Shown: piece by piece, positions 7,726 through 17,159 of the stretch
Numbering within the stretch: position 1 is the stretch's first letter
Layout: the number at the start of each line of letters is the position of its first letter
Assembly (NCBI GenBank): GCA_041402045.1
Contig: JAWKSZ010000016.1
Span: 67,982-131,981, forward strand
DNA from: JAGQRJ01 sp041402045
Lineage (GTDB): Bacteria > Planctomycetota > J058
Direction: 5' to 3'
Length of the DNA: 64,000 nt
Position numbers and translations under genes: made by a program
The notes under the pieces: generated by a model
Told to the model about the DNA's origin: nothing
What the model saw: the letters and a program-made list of their open reading frames with translations, nothing else
The model's database searches: none

Positions 7726-10700
7726 TCAGCGGCGCGCGCCCGCCGTGCGGTCCTCCGACGGCGCGCGGCCGTTGCGCGTAGCGGCGTCTTCGGCGACCTC
7801 GGGCGGCTCGCGCGTTGCTTCGTAGGCGGCCTGGGAGTAGACGGACGCGTCGGCGGCCGGTTCGGGCGGCTGGTCGGGCTCCGCGGGCTCTGCGGGCGCG
7901 CGCGGCTCCGCGCGCTCGTCGCGCGGCGTGGACCGCGCCCGGGGGGCGTCTCGCTCCGCGCGCGCGTCGCGGCGGGGCGCCTCGTCCTGTAGCAGCTCGC
8001 GCAGGCCCTGGGTCGGGTGCAGGTGCACGTCGCTCTGGGGGAAGGCGATACAGATCCCGGCCTCGTTGAAGCGCCGGTTGATCTCGTCGAGCAGCTCGTG
8101 CTTGACCGTGTAGCGGTGGCGCACGTGGGCCACGAACGCGCGCAGCTCGAAGTTCAGCGCGCTGTCGCCGAAGGCGTCGAAGAACGCCACCGGCTCGGGG
8201 TCGGCGAGCACGTGGGGGTGTCCGCGGGCCACCGAGAGCAGGATCTCGCGGGCGCGCCCGGTGTCCGAGCCGTAGGCGATCCCCACCGGGAGGCAGAGCC
8301 GGATCTCGGGGGAGGAGAGCGACCAGTTGATCACCTGGCCGGTGACGAACTCCTTGTTGGGAATGATCAGCTCCTTGTTGTCCCAGTCGGTGACCGTGGT
8401 CGCGCGCATGCGCACCCGGGTCACGGTGCCGCTCACCGGCGTGCCCGTGGTCTGGCCGACGGTCACCACGTCGCCCACGCGGATCGGGCGCTCCATGAGG
8501 ATGATGATCCCGCTCACGAAGTTGGCGAAGATCTCTTGCAGGCCGAAGGCGAGGCCGAAGGTCAGGCCGCCGCCAGCCACTGAATGTTCTCCCAGCCGAT
8601 CCCCAGCAGGGTCTTGATCGTGAGGTTGAGCCCGACGATCCCGATCAGGTAGCGCGCGCCCGTGCTGACCGCGTAGCCCACTCCCGGCGCCGAGGGGCAG
8701 CCGCTCGAGCAGCCCCATGCAGGAGCGCGGGAGGTTCTTGGCCAGGATCACGGTCAGCGTGAACAAGAGCAGGGCCAGGCCGAGGTCGGCCACCGTCAGC
8801 CGCTCGGGCAAGGCGTCCTCGCCGACGACGCCGCCGCCCTCGTCGCCCTCAGGCTGGGGGCGCCCGGGAGCCGGGCCTCGGACGCGCTGGGGTCGACGTC
8901 TGGGCGTCCTCGGACGCGGCTCTCGGCCTTCGGCCTCGGCCGCGGGGGCGTCGGCGCCGGGGGCCTCGAGCACCGAGCTCAGGTGGATGTGCGCTGCTGG
9001 GGCGGGAGCACCCGCATGGCGGGGTAGACCTGCAGGCGGTCGAGCTGCCGCAGCGCGGGGAGCGAGCTCGACCAGATCGCGTAGGTGCCCACGAGCAGCG
9101 TCAGGGCCAGACCCCAACGGATCAACTGGCGGACCTCGGCGTCGGGGAGGTAGGCCTCGAGGTCCGCGGGCTCGGGCTTGGCGTCGCCCTCGGCCACCTC
9201 CTCCGCGGGCTCGCGCTCGCGCTCCTCGCCGTCGTCCTCGTCGTCTTCGGCGGGCGCGTCCTGGGACTCGCGCTCCTGCTGCTCGGCGCGGGCCTCGGCC
9301 ACGCGCCGCGCGTGGCGCAGCTTGGCGAGGGTGATCCAGCGCTGGAGCGCGGCGCGCACGAGCAGCGCGCCAGTCACGAGCACGGCGGTCAGCCCCAGGC
9401 GGTGCATGAGCTGGATCCCGGAGTAGGCGTAGCCCTCCAGCGCCAGGGCCAGGAGCACCAGGGGCAGCGCCACCACCGCGAGGTACCAGCCCCAGCGCAC
9501 CCGGAGCAGGAGCCCGTCGGGGTGGCGTTGGCGCAGGCTGTTGAGCAGGGGGCCGCCGGGGCGCAGGGTCACCCCGAGGATCGCCGCCGTCGCCAGGGCC
9601 TCGACCGCGAAGGCCAGGAGCCCCAGGGAGTCGGCGAGCTCGGTCCGGGTCTGCCGCTCCATGGACACGACCACGAAGCTGGCCACGGCGAGCACGGGGA
9701 CGAACCACACCAGGTGCCGGCGCAAGGCCTGGCGCGGCGCCGCGCGCCAACGGAACAAGGAGCCGATCCCGTGGGGCGCGGCGAGGGTGAACACCACCCC
9801 GCCGGCGAACAGGACGAGCGCGACCGCCATGAGGCCGGTGGCCACGGACTTGGCCACGAGGAGCTGCCGCGGCGGGGCGAACAGGAACCCGGCCGCGCCC
9901 AGGACCAGCCAGGGGATCGGAGCGGCGCGCAGGGCGACCCAGCCCAGGCACAGGGGCGCGAGCCAGGGGGTGTCCTCGTCGCTCCAGGCGACCTCCTCGG
10001 CGCGCAGGAGCTGGGCGTGGGAGGCGCGGAAGCCGACGACGATCCCCGCCGCGCCGAGCACCCACAGGAAGCCCCACCACCACCCCGCGCGGAGCTGCTC
10101 CAGCGAGCGCTCGAGGGCGAGGCTCCAGTTGCCGCCCTCGCGGTAGAACGCGAGCCCGTCCAGGGCGTCCTGGACCTGGAACCCGCTGAGGCCGTCGCTG
10201 CTGCGCAGCCAGAGGATCCGCTCCTCGAGGAACCCGCGGTACTCGCGGGTGGCCTGGGCCAGCTCGTCGTTGGCCCGCGCCAGCTCCGCGAGGCAGCTCC
10301 CGAGGAGCGCGTAGTCGTCGAGGAGGTCGTCGACCAGCTCGCGCTGGGTCGAGAGCAGCTCGCGCGCGACCGGGCGCACCGCGGAGCGGTTGGCGGCGGG
10401 CAAGCTCTGCAGCAGCGCCTCCAGGCGCAGGTCCAGGTCGCTCAGCTCGCGGCGGACCTGGCGCAGTTGGATCCGCTCGTACTGCACGCGGGCGGTCTCC
10501 TCGCGCCAGCGCTCGGCCTCACCCTCGAGCGCCGCGGCGTCGAGGGTCCGGTTGAGCTCGGCGTGCAGCAGGCGCCCCAGGGCCTTGGCCAGCCCCGCGG
10601 CCTGGATCTGGCTGAACACCAGGCTGAAGGAGTCGCGGACCTCCCGCAGTTGGGAGCGGCGGCGCGCCAGGCGCTCCTGCTTGGACTCGAGGCGGGCCAC

Positions 10701-11615
10701 GGTGCCCTCGGCGCCGGCGCGGCGCGCGGCGAGCTCGAGGTTGCTCGCGGCCAGGTGGGCCATGGACGGGCTGAGGGCCAGCGCGCGCTGGCGCAGCAGG
10801 CTCGCGCGCTCCTCGGTGCGCTCCGCGGCGGCCTGGCGCAGCTCCGCCAGCCGCGTATCCCAGGCCTCGGCCGCGCCCTGGGCGCGGCGCAGGCGGCGCT
10901 GGGCGAGGTCCAGGCGAGCCTGGAGCAGGTCGCGTCGCGCGTCGTAGCTCGAGACCTCGGCCTCGAGGGTCTGGACCTCGGTCTCCAGCCGGCGGAGCTG
11001 GGCCTGGGCGTGCATGCTCCGCGCCTCGTGCAGCACGGGGTGGATCTCGGCGGCCTCGCCCTCGAGCTGCAGCAGGCGCTCCCGGGTGAGGGCCGACTCC
11101 TGGCGCGCCGCGGCGATCCGGCTGGGGGCGTCCACCCGGCGCTCGCCGCGGAACTCGACTGCGGTGCGCAGGCGCTCCACCTCGGCCCGCGCCTCCTGCA
11201 GCTCGCTGGTCGCGGCGTTGGCCGCTTGCTGGGCCACGTCCACGGTGTCGGCCTCGGCGACCTCGGGCAGCGCCTCCTCGACCTGGCCTGGGGCCACGGC
11301 CTCGAGCTCGACCTGCACCCGCTGCAGGTCGTCGGGGGCGCGCTCGCGCAGCTCGACGAAGGTCCGGCGCTGCTCGGCGAGCTGCGCGGCGCGGCGCAGC
11401 TCGGCCTGGGCCTCCAGGTAGTGGCTGCGCGCCTCCTCGGTCTGGGCCTCGGGGAGCGCGAGGTCGTCCAGGCTCTTGAGGTGCGAGGCGACCTCGGCGA
11501 CCGAGAGCGCGTCGTCGCCGGCGAGGGCTGCCGGCGGCGGCTCGACGTCCTCCTCCTGAGCGAGGGCGAGGGGGCCCAGGGTCAGGGCCGCGAAGAGCAC
11601 GACGGTCAGGCGCAC
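7726..11615 (-). CDS. Giant MscS-type mechanosensitive channel (MscK-like), frameshifted
   Basis: GTG 11615 (AGGAG upstream) starts a signal peptide (VRLTVVLFAALTLGPLALAQ), followed by about 430 residues of periplasmic coiled coil, then many transmembrane helices. An acidic cytoplasmic insert lies near 9180-9290 (AEDDEDDGEERE). The MscS core ends the protein: FGLQEIFANFVSGIIILMER, PIRVGDVVTVG, KELIIPNKEFVTGQVINWSL and a C-terminal alpha/beta domain with INRRFNEAGICIAFPQSDVH. The layout equals MscK/KefA, about 1,300 residues. Frame changes near 8985, 8695 and 8580 break the reading frame; reading across gives the expected pore-lining helix. MscS channels open on membrane tension and release solutes after osmotic downshock. 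It overlaps pgsW by 10 bp, so it is the last gene of the poly-gamma-glutamate operon. A Pro/Glu/Arg-rich tail follows the channel. Confidence 0.85.
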
Positions 11616-12715
11616 GGGGTCACTCCTGTGAGTTCGCTCCCCAGGGCGGCGCGTCCGCGGGAGGTGTGGAAGGCGGCGAGGAGCGCGAGGCCCAGGAGGG
11701 CCAGCGCGACCAGCGCCCGGCTCCGGGCGAGGGTCGCCAGGTCGATCACCCGTGGCGCGGGGATCGCGGGGTCCGGGGGCAGGCCGTGCTCCCGGGCGAG
11801 GACCTCGAGCTGGCGCAGGTTCACGAGGGGCACCCCCGCGCGCAGGAGCGCGCTGGCGACGCTGCCCTCGCGCAGCCCGAGCTGAGGGGCGTCCGCGGGC
11901 AAGGTCAGCCCGGGGGCGAACTCGCCCAGGCCTTCGGCGCCGCCGACCGAGGCCGCGGCGCCGCCGACGTTGACGTAGGCGGCCAGGGGCGCGCCGCCCC
12001 GAGCCTCCTCGTAGCGCTGGAGCCGCGCCGCCGCGGCGTCGGCGAGGGTGGCGCGGGTCAGGTCCTCGAGGTCGTTGCGCGCGATCGCCGCCTCGAGCGC
12101 GGCGCGCCCCGCAGGCGAGAGCCCGGCGGCGTGATCCTCGGGGCCGCCCAGGGACGCGCCCAGCGAGCGGCCGCTGATCCGCCCGCGGGTGTGGAGCGCG
12201 CGCTCCATGTCGATCCACAGCCACGTGGGGCGGTTGGCCCCCCACTGGGAGGCCGCGGCGCTGCTGATCACCAGGGGCTGGGCCTCCAGCGCGTCGAGGG
12301 CGGCCCAGGTCGCGAGGTTCAGGGCGGGGAACGAGCCCGAGCACGAGACCGCGACGCGATCCCCGGGGCGCACGCCGGCCCGCCAGAGCTGAGCCGCGAT
12401 CACCGCCGCCCAGCGCGGGTCGAGGGAGCGGCGCTTGGCGGCGAGGCTCCCGCTGACCGAGGTGACCTCGGTGTGGACCTCGCCCATGAGCGCCGTGGGT
12501 TCGGCGCCGGCGATCCCGCGCGCGGCGGCCTCCTCGGCCAGCGCGGCCTGGCCCAGCGCGGCGCGCTCGACGGCGTCGCGCAGCCGCGCCTGGAGCTCGG
12601 GCGGCGCGGTCCGCGGCCAGCGCTCCACCGCCCAGGTGGCCGCCAGGGCCAAGAGCACGAGACCGACCAGGACGCCGGGGCTCACGCGCTGGGGTCGCCA
12701 GTAGACGCGCTTCAT
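11606..12715 (-). CDS. pgsW: Poly-gamma-glutamate system protein PgsW-like
   Basis: 369 residues from ATG 12715, which overlaps the pgsC stop (ATGA). An N-terminal membrane anchor (about 13-32, LVGLVLLALAATWAV) is followed by a large extracytoplasmic domain containing GEVHTEVTSVSGSLAAKRRS, GVRPGDRVAVSCSGSFPALN and GREGSVASALL-like segments (LREGSVASALLRAGVPLVN), with a C-terminal helix VALALLGLALLAAF. This matches my memory of the poly-gamma-glutamate system protein annotated as PgsW next to pgsBC in fusobacteria and planctomycetes; its biochemical role is not established. It sits between pgsC and the mechanosensitive channel gene and overlaps both. Frame intact. Confidence 0.8.
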   Translation of the reverse strand: MKRVYWRPQRVSPGVLVGLVLLALAATWAVERWPRTAPPELQARLRDAVERAALGQAALAEEAAARGIAGAEPTALMGEVHTEVTSVSGSLAAKRRSLDPRWAAVIAAQLWRAGVRPGDRVAVSCSGSFPALNLATWAALDALEAQPLVISSAAASQWGANRPTWLWIDMERALHTRGRISGRSLGASLGGPEDHAAGLSPAGRAALEAAIARNDLEDLTRATLADAAAARLQRYEEARGGAPLAAYVNVGGAAASVGGAEGLGEFAPGLTLPADAPQLGLREGSVASALLRAGVPLVNLRQLEVLAREHGLPPDPAIPAPRVIDLATLARSRALVALALLGLALLAAFHTSRGRAALGSELTGVTPCA

Positions 12716-13230
12716 GCGCCCCACCCCGCGCGCTCCCAGCCCGTGCCGGGGGCGAGGTCTCCGGCCACCGCGATCAGGGTCAGGCGGGTCAGGCACGCGC
12801 CGAGGAGGATCCCGCCCAGGGCCGGGCCCGGACCGTCGCGGTCGAACCACAGCGCGATCAGCCCCGGGATCACGTGGCCCACCGTCGTCAGGCCCACGAC
12901 CCCTGGCGCGTCGCCCAGCGCGCTCGTGGGCAGGGGGTAGCCCGGCGCGACGTGGTCCAACAGGCTCCCCAGGAGGAAGCCGATCAGGAGCGTGAGCACG
13001 GTGCGCCGGCGGCCGAAGATCAGGAGGTAGACCGACGCCGCGTTCACCGCGAGGTAGGCCAGGCTCGCCACGAGCAGCGTGCCCAGGAGCGACTCCGGGT
13101 GCGGCAGGAACAGCGCCAGGTAGCCGGGGACGACGAACCCGCCGGTGGACAGGCCGCAGCCCTCGGCCAGCGCGAGGGCGACCACGAGCCCGATCCCCAC
13201 CGAGAGCATGAGCAGTTGCGGGTCGATCAC
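12712..13230 (-). CDS. pgsC: Poly-gamma-glutamate synthase subunit PgsC/CapC
   Basis: 172-residue polytopic membrane protein with the PgsC signature: IGLVVALALAEGCGLSTGGF, VVPGYLALFL, then LYLLIFGRRR-like loop (VYLLIFGRRRTVLTLLIGFL) and GLTTVGHVIPGLIALWFDRDG. PgsB and PgsC together form the ATP-dependent membrane ligase that polymerises glutamate through gamma-amide bonds. GTG 13230 overlaps the pgsB stop by four bases (GTGA), which indicates translational coupling. It is slightly longer than the Bacillus protein. The frame is intact while neighbouring pgsB is broken. Confidence 0.92.
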   Translation of the reverse strand: MIDPQLLMLSVGIGLVVALALAEGCGLSTGGFVVPGYLALFLPHPESLLGTLLVASLAYLAVNAASVYLLIFGRRRTVLTLLIGFLLGSLLDHVAPGYPLPTSALGDAPGVVGLTTVGHVIPGLIALWFDRDGPGPALGGILLGACLTRLTLIAVAGDLAPGTGWERAGWGA

Positions 13231-14395
13231 GGGGCCTCCGCCTGGCTCGTGAGCCAGTCCGCGAGCTCGAGGCCGAGCTCCTTGGTGTTTCCGATCCCCA
13301 CCACGAGCACCCGCTGCGGGTCGCCCTCGAGCTCGAAGCCAGCGCGGCGTGGGCTCGCTCTAACGCCTCAGGCCGGCGCCCGCAGGCCGCCCCGCCGCGC
13401 GCGCTCGAGCCGCCCTCGGCGCGAGGCGCAGGCGAAGAGCTGCCAGCCGCCGCCGAGGAACAGGGCGCGGGTGACTGCGGCCAGCCATGGCTTGCCTCCC
13501 CCAGGGCCGTGCGCGGCGCGCGGTCGCGGCGTCCGCTGACCGGGGGCAGGGCCGCCGTGCACTCGAGGTGGCGCGCGAGGCGGCCGCGCGCCAGGCCTCA
13601 GGCTCGAGCTCAGGTCGTTGGCGGCGAAGGCGTCGGCGGGCGACCTCGCGTCCGTCGAAGTGCTGAGGTCGAGGTCTGGGCGGCTACTGACCTCGAGGGC
13701 GGCGGCGCGCATGCCGGCCAGCGCGGCGCGCGGCGCCGAAGGTCCGCGCGCCGCGAGGGCCAGGGCCACGTTCTCGGGGTGCGTCCCCGGGGGGAAACCC
13801 TGGAGCTCGGCGGGGGACACCGCCTCGAGGCCGGCCCCGAGTCGGGAAGCGTCGCGGTCGCGGCAGGCGGCGGCGAACACGCCGACGCGCTCTCGCTCGG
13901 CGGTGTAGAGCCGGCCGCCCCGGGGGTCGTGCCCGCCAGGGCCAGGGCGACGTCGTCGACACCGGGGCCCGTGACCTCCAGGTGGTCGGGGCGCGCGTTG
14001 GTGATCGCCGTGGTGCTCTGCGATCTCGAGCTCGCTCAGCGCCTGCAGCCGCGGCTGGAGCGCCATGCACTCCACGACGAGGCCTGCGCGCCCCAGGCCG
14101 CCGCGCGGCCAGGCCGCCTGCTAGAGCACGCTCGGGGTCCCCAGGCGGCGCACGGGCGGCTCGCGCCCTGCGGGGTCTATGAAGCGGGCCTGGGTCCCGG
14201 TGGTCTTGGCGGCGCAGGTGCATGCGCCGCCAGCGCGCAGGCCGGCGGCGATCAAGCGTGACGCTTGGACTTGCCGCGGGTGCCGTTGACGTACACCGCA
14301 CGGGCGGCGATCTCGCCGGACAGCGAGACGCCGCGCTGGTGCGCCAGCGCGCACAGCGCGAGCGCGGAAAGCGCTCCGAGGGTGAGCGGGATCAT
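13227..14395 (-). CDS. pgsB: Poly-gamma-glutamate synthase PgsB/CapB (Mur-ligase type), frameshifted
   Basis: The catalytic ATP-binding subunit. From ATG 14395 the product starts with a short membrane helix (MIPLTLGALSALALCALA) and then VNGTRGKS, the P-loop of CapB. After a frame change near 14262 come TRLIAAGLRAGG and AAKTTGTQARFIDPAGREPP, then VLEQAAW and, near 14075, ECMALQPRLQALSELEI, all diagnostic of CapB. The C-terminus near 13350-13230 reads RVLVVGIGNTKELGLELADW, again typical. Expected length about 390 residues fits the distance. At least four frame changes occur (near 14262, 14118, 14025, and between 13700 and 13370), fitting missing bases. Its start overlaps the stop of the upstream lipoprotein gene (ATGA) and its stop overlaps pgsC. 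Confidence 0.85.
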
Positions 14396-15063
14396 TCGGC
14401 TGAAAGCGCGGCCCACAGCGCCTCGGCGGCCTCGGCGCTCGCTTCGGTCTGTTTGGCGCGCAGGCGGCCCTTGGCGTCGAAGGCGAAGGCGACGGTGGCC
14501 TCCTCGGCGACCCCCAGCCCGCGGAGGAGGCGGGCTGCGCCTCTCGTCGAGGAGCAAGAGCGGATCCTGCCCAGGGGTCATTTCCTCCGCCATGCGCTCG
14601 CGGGCGGTGTCGGCGAACCAGCTCACCGATGTCCTCGAGGGAACACCACGCGCCCGCGCTCGGCGTCGATCCCTGGCTGAAGGGCTCGCTCCAGGCGTTC
14701 TGGGCGTCCTCGTTGGAGAGGGTCAGGGCAGTGACCACGAGGATCAGGCCCTTGGGTGCGCTGAGCTCGCGCAGCGTGCTCCGCTGGCCCGGGTCGCTGA
14801 GGGTGGTCTCGGGGCAGCGCGACGCGCAGGGCTGTCGCTCGCCAGGGCAGGTCGCCGGAGTCCTGGGACTCCGCTCGCGTCGGTCGGCGCCTCCTCCTCC
14901 ACGCTCCCGGGGCACACCGAGCCCGCGACCACCGCCGGTTCGGGCGCGGTCGTTCTCGAGGCGCCGTGCAGGCGGTCAGGCCGGGCGGCACGATCAGGGC
15001 ACAGGTGGTTGCGAGCAGGCAAACGGAGGCCTTCGAGGCCGCGTCGGAGGCTGGAGCGTTCGT
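14392..15063 (-). CDS. Frameshifted lipoprotein upstream of pgsB, possibly thioredoxin-fold
   Basis: Reading across several frame changes gives a lipoprotein signal ending in PPGLTACTA (lipobox LTAC), then a linker and a domain containing STLRELSAPKGLILVVTALT, NAWSEPF, EDIGEL and, near the end, GLGVAEEATVAFAFDAKGRL and QTEASAEAAEALWAALSAE. The order beta strand with APKGLxLVVT, acidic helices and a final strand FAFDAKGRL resembles a redoxin domain, but no CxxC is seen. The start is unclear: no ATG or GTG fits, and ACG 15061-15063 follows GGGAGGG. The stop overlaps the pgsB start (ATGA), so it belongs to the pgs operon. Exact sequence and limits are uncertain. Confidence 0.4.
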
Positions 15064-15417
15064 ACCCTCCCTCTTGCAAAGGCAGACAAGAGGCCCTAGC
15101 CGCTAGGGTCCAAGGCCTTTAGAGGTTGGACACGCCCGCGATCAGGGACACTCTCAGCGCGTCATGGGTCAACCCTGTCTCCCCTCCCCACAGCCCCCAC
15201 ACGGCAGCCGCGGGACTTAGGTGTCTCTGGGGCCGACGCATCCGCCCTCCTAGACAGAGGTACACCGCGTGCAAGGATCCGAGTCCACACCAACGCGCCC
15301 CCGCGGCGGGAGCTAGATCCACTGAACGCCCCTTTCAGCACCCCGAATTTGGTCCACAATCTCCCGGCAGCGGCCAACACCACCGCCAGCGGCTCGCGCC
15401 CAGCCCAAAGGACCTCC
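15064..15417. other. Divergent intergenic region between pgs operon and phosphorelay
   Basis: No gene seen. It must hold the promoters of both divergent operons. A perfect CCCTAG-CCG-CTAGGG palindrome lies at 15094-15108 and could be an operator or a small hairpin. AAAGGA at 15406-15411 is the ribosome binding site of the regulator gene that follows. Confidence 0.45.
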
Positions 15418-17148
15418 ATGCTCGACGACGACGACGCCTCCGAACGCAGCCCGATCCGGGTCCTCCTGGTCGAGGACAACGACGACGACGCCTTCTTCAT
15501 CGAGGACGTCCTGCAAGACGGCCTCGACGTCGCAGGCTCCGACCCGGAGCCCGTGACCCTCGTCCGCTGCGAGACCCTCACGGACGCCAAGTCCAAGGCG
15601 GGGAACTCCGACGTCGTCTTGCTCGACCTCTCGCTCCCCGACAGCAACGGCCTCGACACCTTCACCGAGCTGCGGGCGGCGGCCCCCGAGCTGCCGATCG
15701 TGGTCCTCTCCGGCCGCGACGAGGCCCAGCTCGGCGTGGACTGCGTCAAGCAGGGCGCCCAGGACTACCTCTCCAAGAACACCGTCGACGGCGCCACCGT
15801 GTCCCGCGCCCTGCGCTACGCGGTGCTGCGCAGCTCGCGCGTGCAGCGTCCCCGCGCCGGCCAGGAGCGCTTCGTCACCGCCCTGGAGCAGAGCGCCGAG
15901 GCGCTGCTCGTGCTCGACCTCGACGGGCGCCTGCTGTACGCGAACCCGCGCGCGATCGCGGGCTTCGGGCTGGACTACACCCCGGAGCCCGGGACCAAGG
16001 TCGGGTCCGAGAGCCCCGTCGCCTGGGCGGGCGACGACGTCGACGCCACCTTCGGGCACACCGTGTGGGACGGGCGCCTGGCGCGCCTCGTGACCCTCGA
16101 CACCCCCGACGAGACCCCGCAGCCCGGGCCGCGCCTCGACGTCAACCAGCCTCTGATCGAGGGCTACGACTTCGAGGGGCTCATGAGCGCGAGCCCGACC
16201 ATGCGCTCGGTGTTCGCGACCTGCGAGCGGGTGTCCCCCAGCCCGGCCACCGTGCTCTTGCTGGGCGAGACCGGCACCGGCAAGGAGCTGATCGCCCGCG
16301 CGATCCACGCGCGCTCGGCGCGCAAGGGGCCCTTCGTCGCGGTCAACTGCGGCGCGGTCCCCGAGTCGCTGATCGAGGCCGAGCTGTTCGGCCACGAGAA
16401 GGGCGCGTTCACCGGAGCCAACGAGTCGAAGCCGGGTCTGTTCCGTCAGGCCAACGGCGGGACCCTGCTCCTGGACGAGGTCGCCGACCTGTCGTCCGCT
16501 GCGCAGGTCAGCCTGCTGCGCACCCTGCAGGAGCAGAAGGTGCGGCCCGTGGGCGGCGCCAGCGAGATCCCGGTCAACGTGCGGGTGATCGCGGCGACCA
16601 GCGGTGACCTGTTCCAGAAGGTCGAGCGCGGCGCCTTCCGCTCGGACTTGCTCTACCGCCTGGACGTGATCCGGGTCGAGGTGCCCTCGCTCCGCGACCG
16701 GCCCGAGGACGTGATCCACCTCCTGGGGCACTTCCTGCGCCAGCAGAGCGAGCGCTACGGCATGGAGGCGCCCGAGATGAGCTCGGCGTTCCTGCAGGCG
16801 GCCCTCGAGTTCCCCTGGCCTGGCAACGTGCGTCAACTGCAGAACCTCGCCGAGCGCGTGGTGCTGACCGCCCCCGAGTGCATGACCGGGCGGCAGTTCC
16901 ACGAGCTCGTGCGGCCCTACCAGCCGGCCTCCGTCGGCACCCAGCAGTCCGGCGCGGGGGTCGACGCCGAGGCGCTCGCGGACACCTACGACAACTTCAT
17001 GGACCACATGGAGAAGCTCTACTTCGAGGAGCTCCTGCGGCGCTCGTCGGGGCGTGTGCAGGAAGGGGCGACCCTCGCAGACATTTCCCGGCGGACGCTG
17101 CTGCGCAAGATGAAGAAGCACCGCCTGGACAAGGACGAGTTCCGCTGA
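15418..17148 (+). CDS. Receiver-PAS-sigma54 AAA+ response regulator with Fis-type HTH
   Basis: 576 residues. Receiver at about 12-135 with phospho-acceptor Asp70 (VVLLDLSLPD) and Lys120; a PAS-like segment at about 150-235 (ALEQSAEALLVLDLDGRLLY); AAA+ domain at about 252-490 with Walker A GETGTGKE (283-290), sigma-54 contact motif GAFTGA (329-334) and Walker B TLLLDEV (349-355); Fis-type helix-turn-helix at the end (ADISRRTLLRKMKKHRLDK). It is therefore expected to activate RNA polymerase-sigma54 promoters from upstream sites once phosphorylated. ATG 15418 has AAAGGA upstream. It is the first of four signalling genes that abut or overlap, so its kinase is probably encoded next to it. Confidence 0.93.
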   Translation: MLDDDDASERSPIRVLLVEDNDDDAFFIEDVLQDGLDVAGSDPEPVTLVRCETLTDAKSKAGNSDVVLLDLSLPDSNGLDTFTELRAAAPELPIVVLSGRDEAQLGVDCVKQGAQDYLSKNTVDGATVSRALRYAVLRSSRVQRPRAGQERFVTALEQSAEALLVLDLDGRLLYANPRAIAGFGLDYTPEPGTKVGSESPVAWAGDDVDATFGHTVWDGRLARLVTLDTPDETPQPGPRLDVNQPLIEGYDFEGLMSASPTMRSVFATCERVSPSPATVLLLGETGTGKELIARAIHARSARKGPFVAVNCGAVPESLIEAELFGHEKGAFTGANESKPGLFRQANGGTLLLDEVADLSSAAQVSLLRTLQEQKVRPVGGASEIPVNVRVIAATSGDLFQKVERGAFRSDLLYRLDVIRVEVPSLRDRPEDVIHLLGHFLRQQSERYGMEAPEMSSAFLQAALEFPWPGNVRQLQNLAERVVLTAPECMTGRQFHELVRPYQPASVGTQQSGAGVDAEALADTYDNFMDHMEKLYFEELLRRSSGRVQEGATLADISRRTLLRKMKKHRLDKDEFR

Positions 17149-17159
17149 ACCTCCCTCGC

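Noticed and set aside
9312..11885. Long plus-strand open frames (over 850 codons) opposite the mscS-like gene, and similar long antisense frames elsewhere
   Set aside because: They mirror the GC-rich codon structure of real genes on the other strand, show no family motifs, and have low-complexity Gly/Ala/Arg/Pro composition.
15119..15322. Short minus-strand frame in the divergent region before the phosphorelay
   Set aside because: No ribosome binding site, no recognisable protein pattern, and it covers the expected promoter region.
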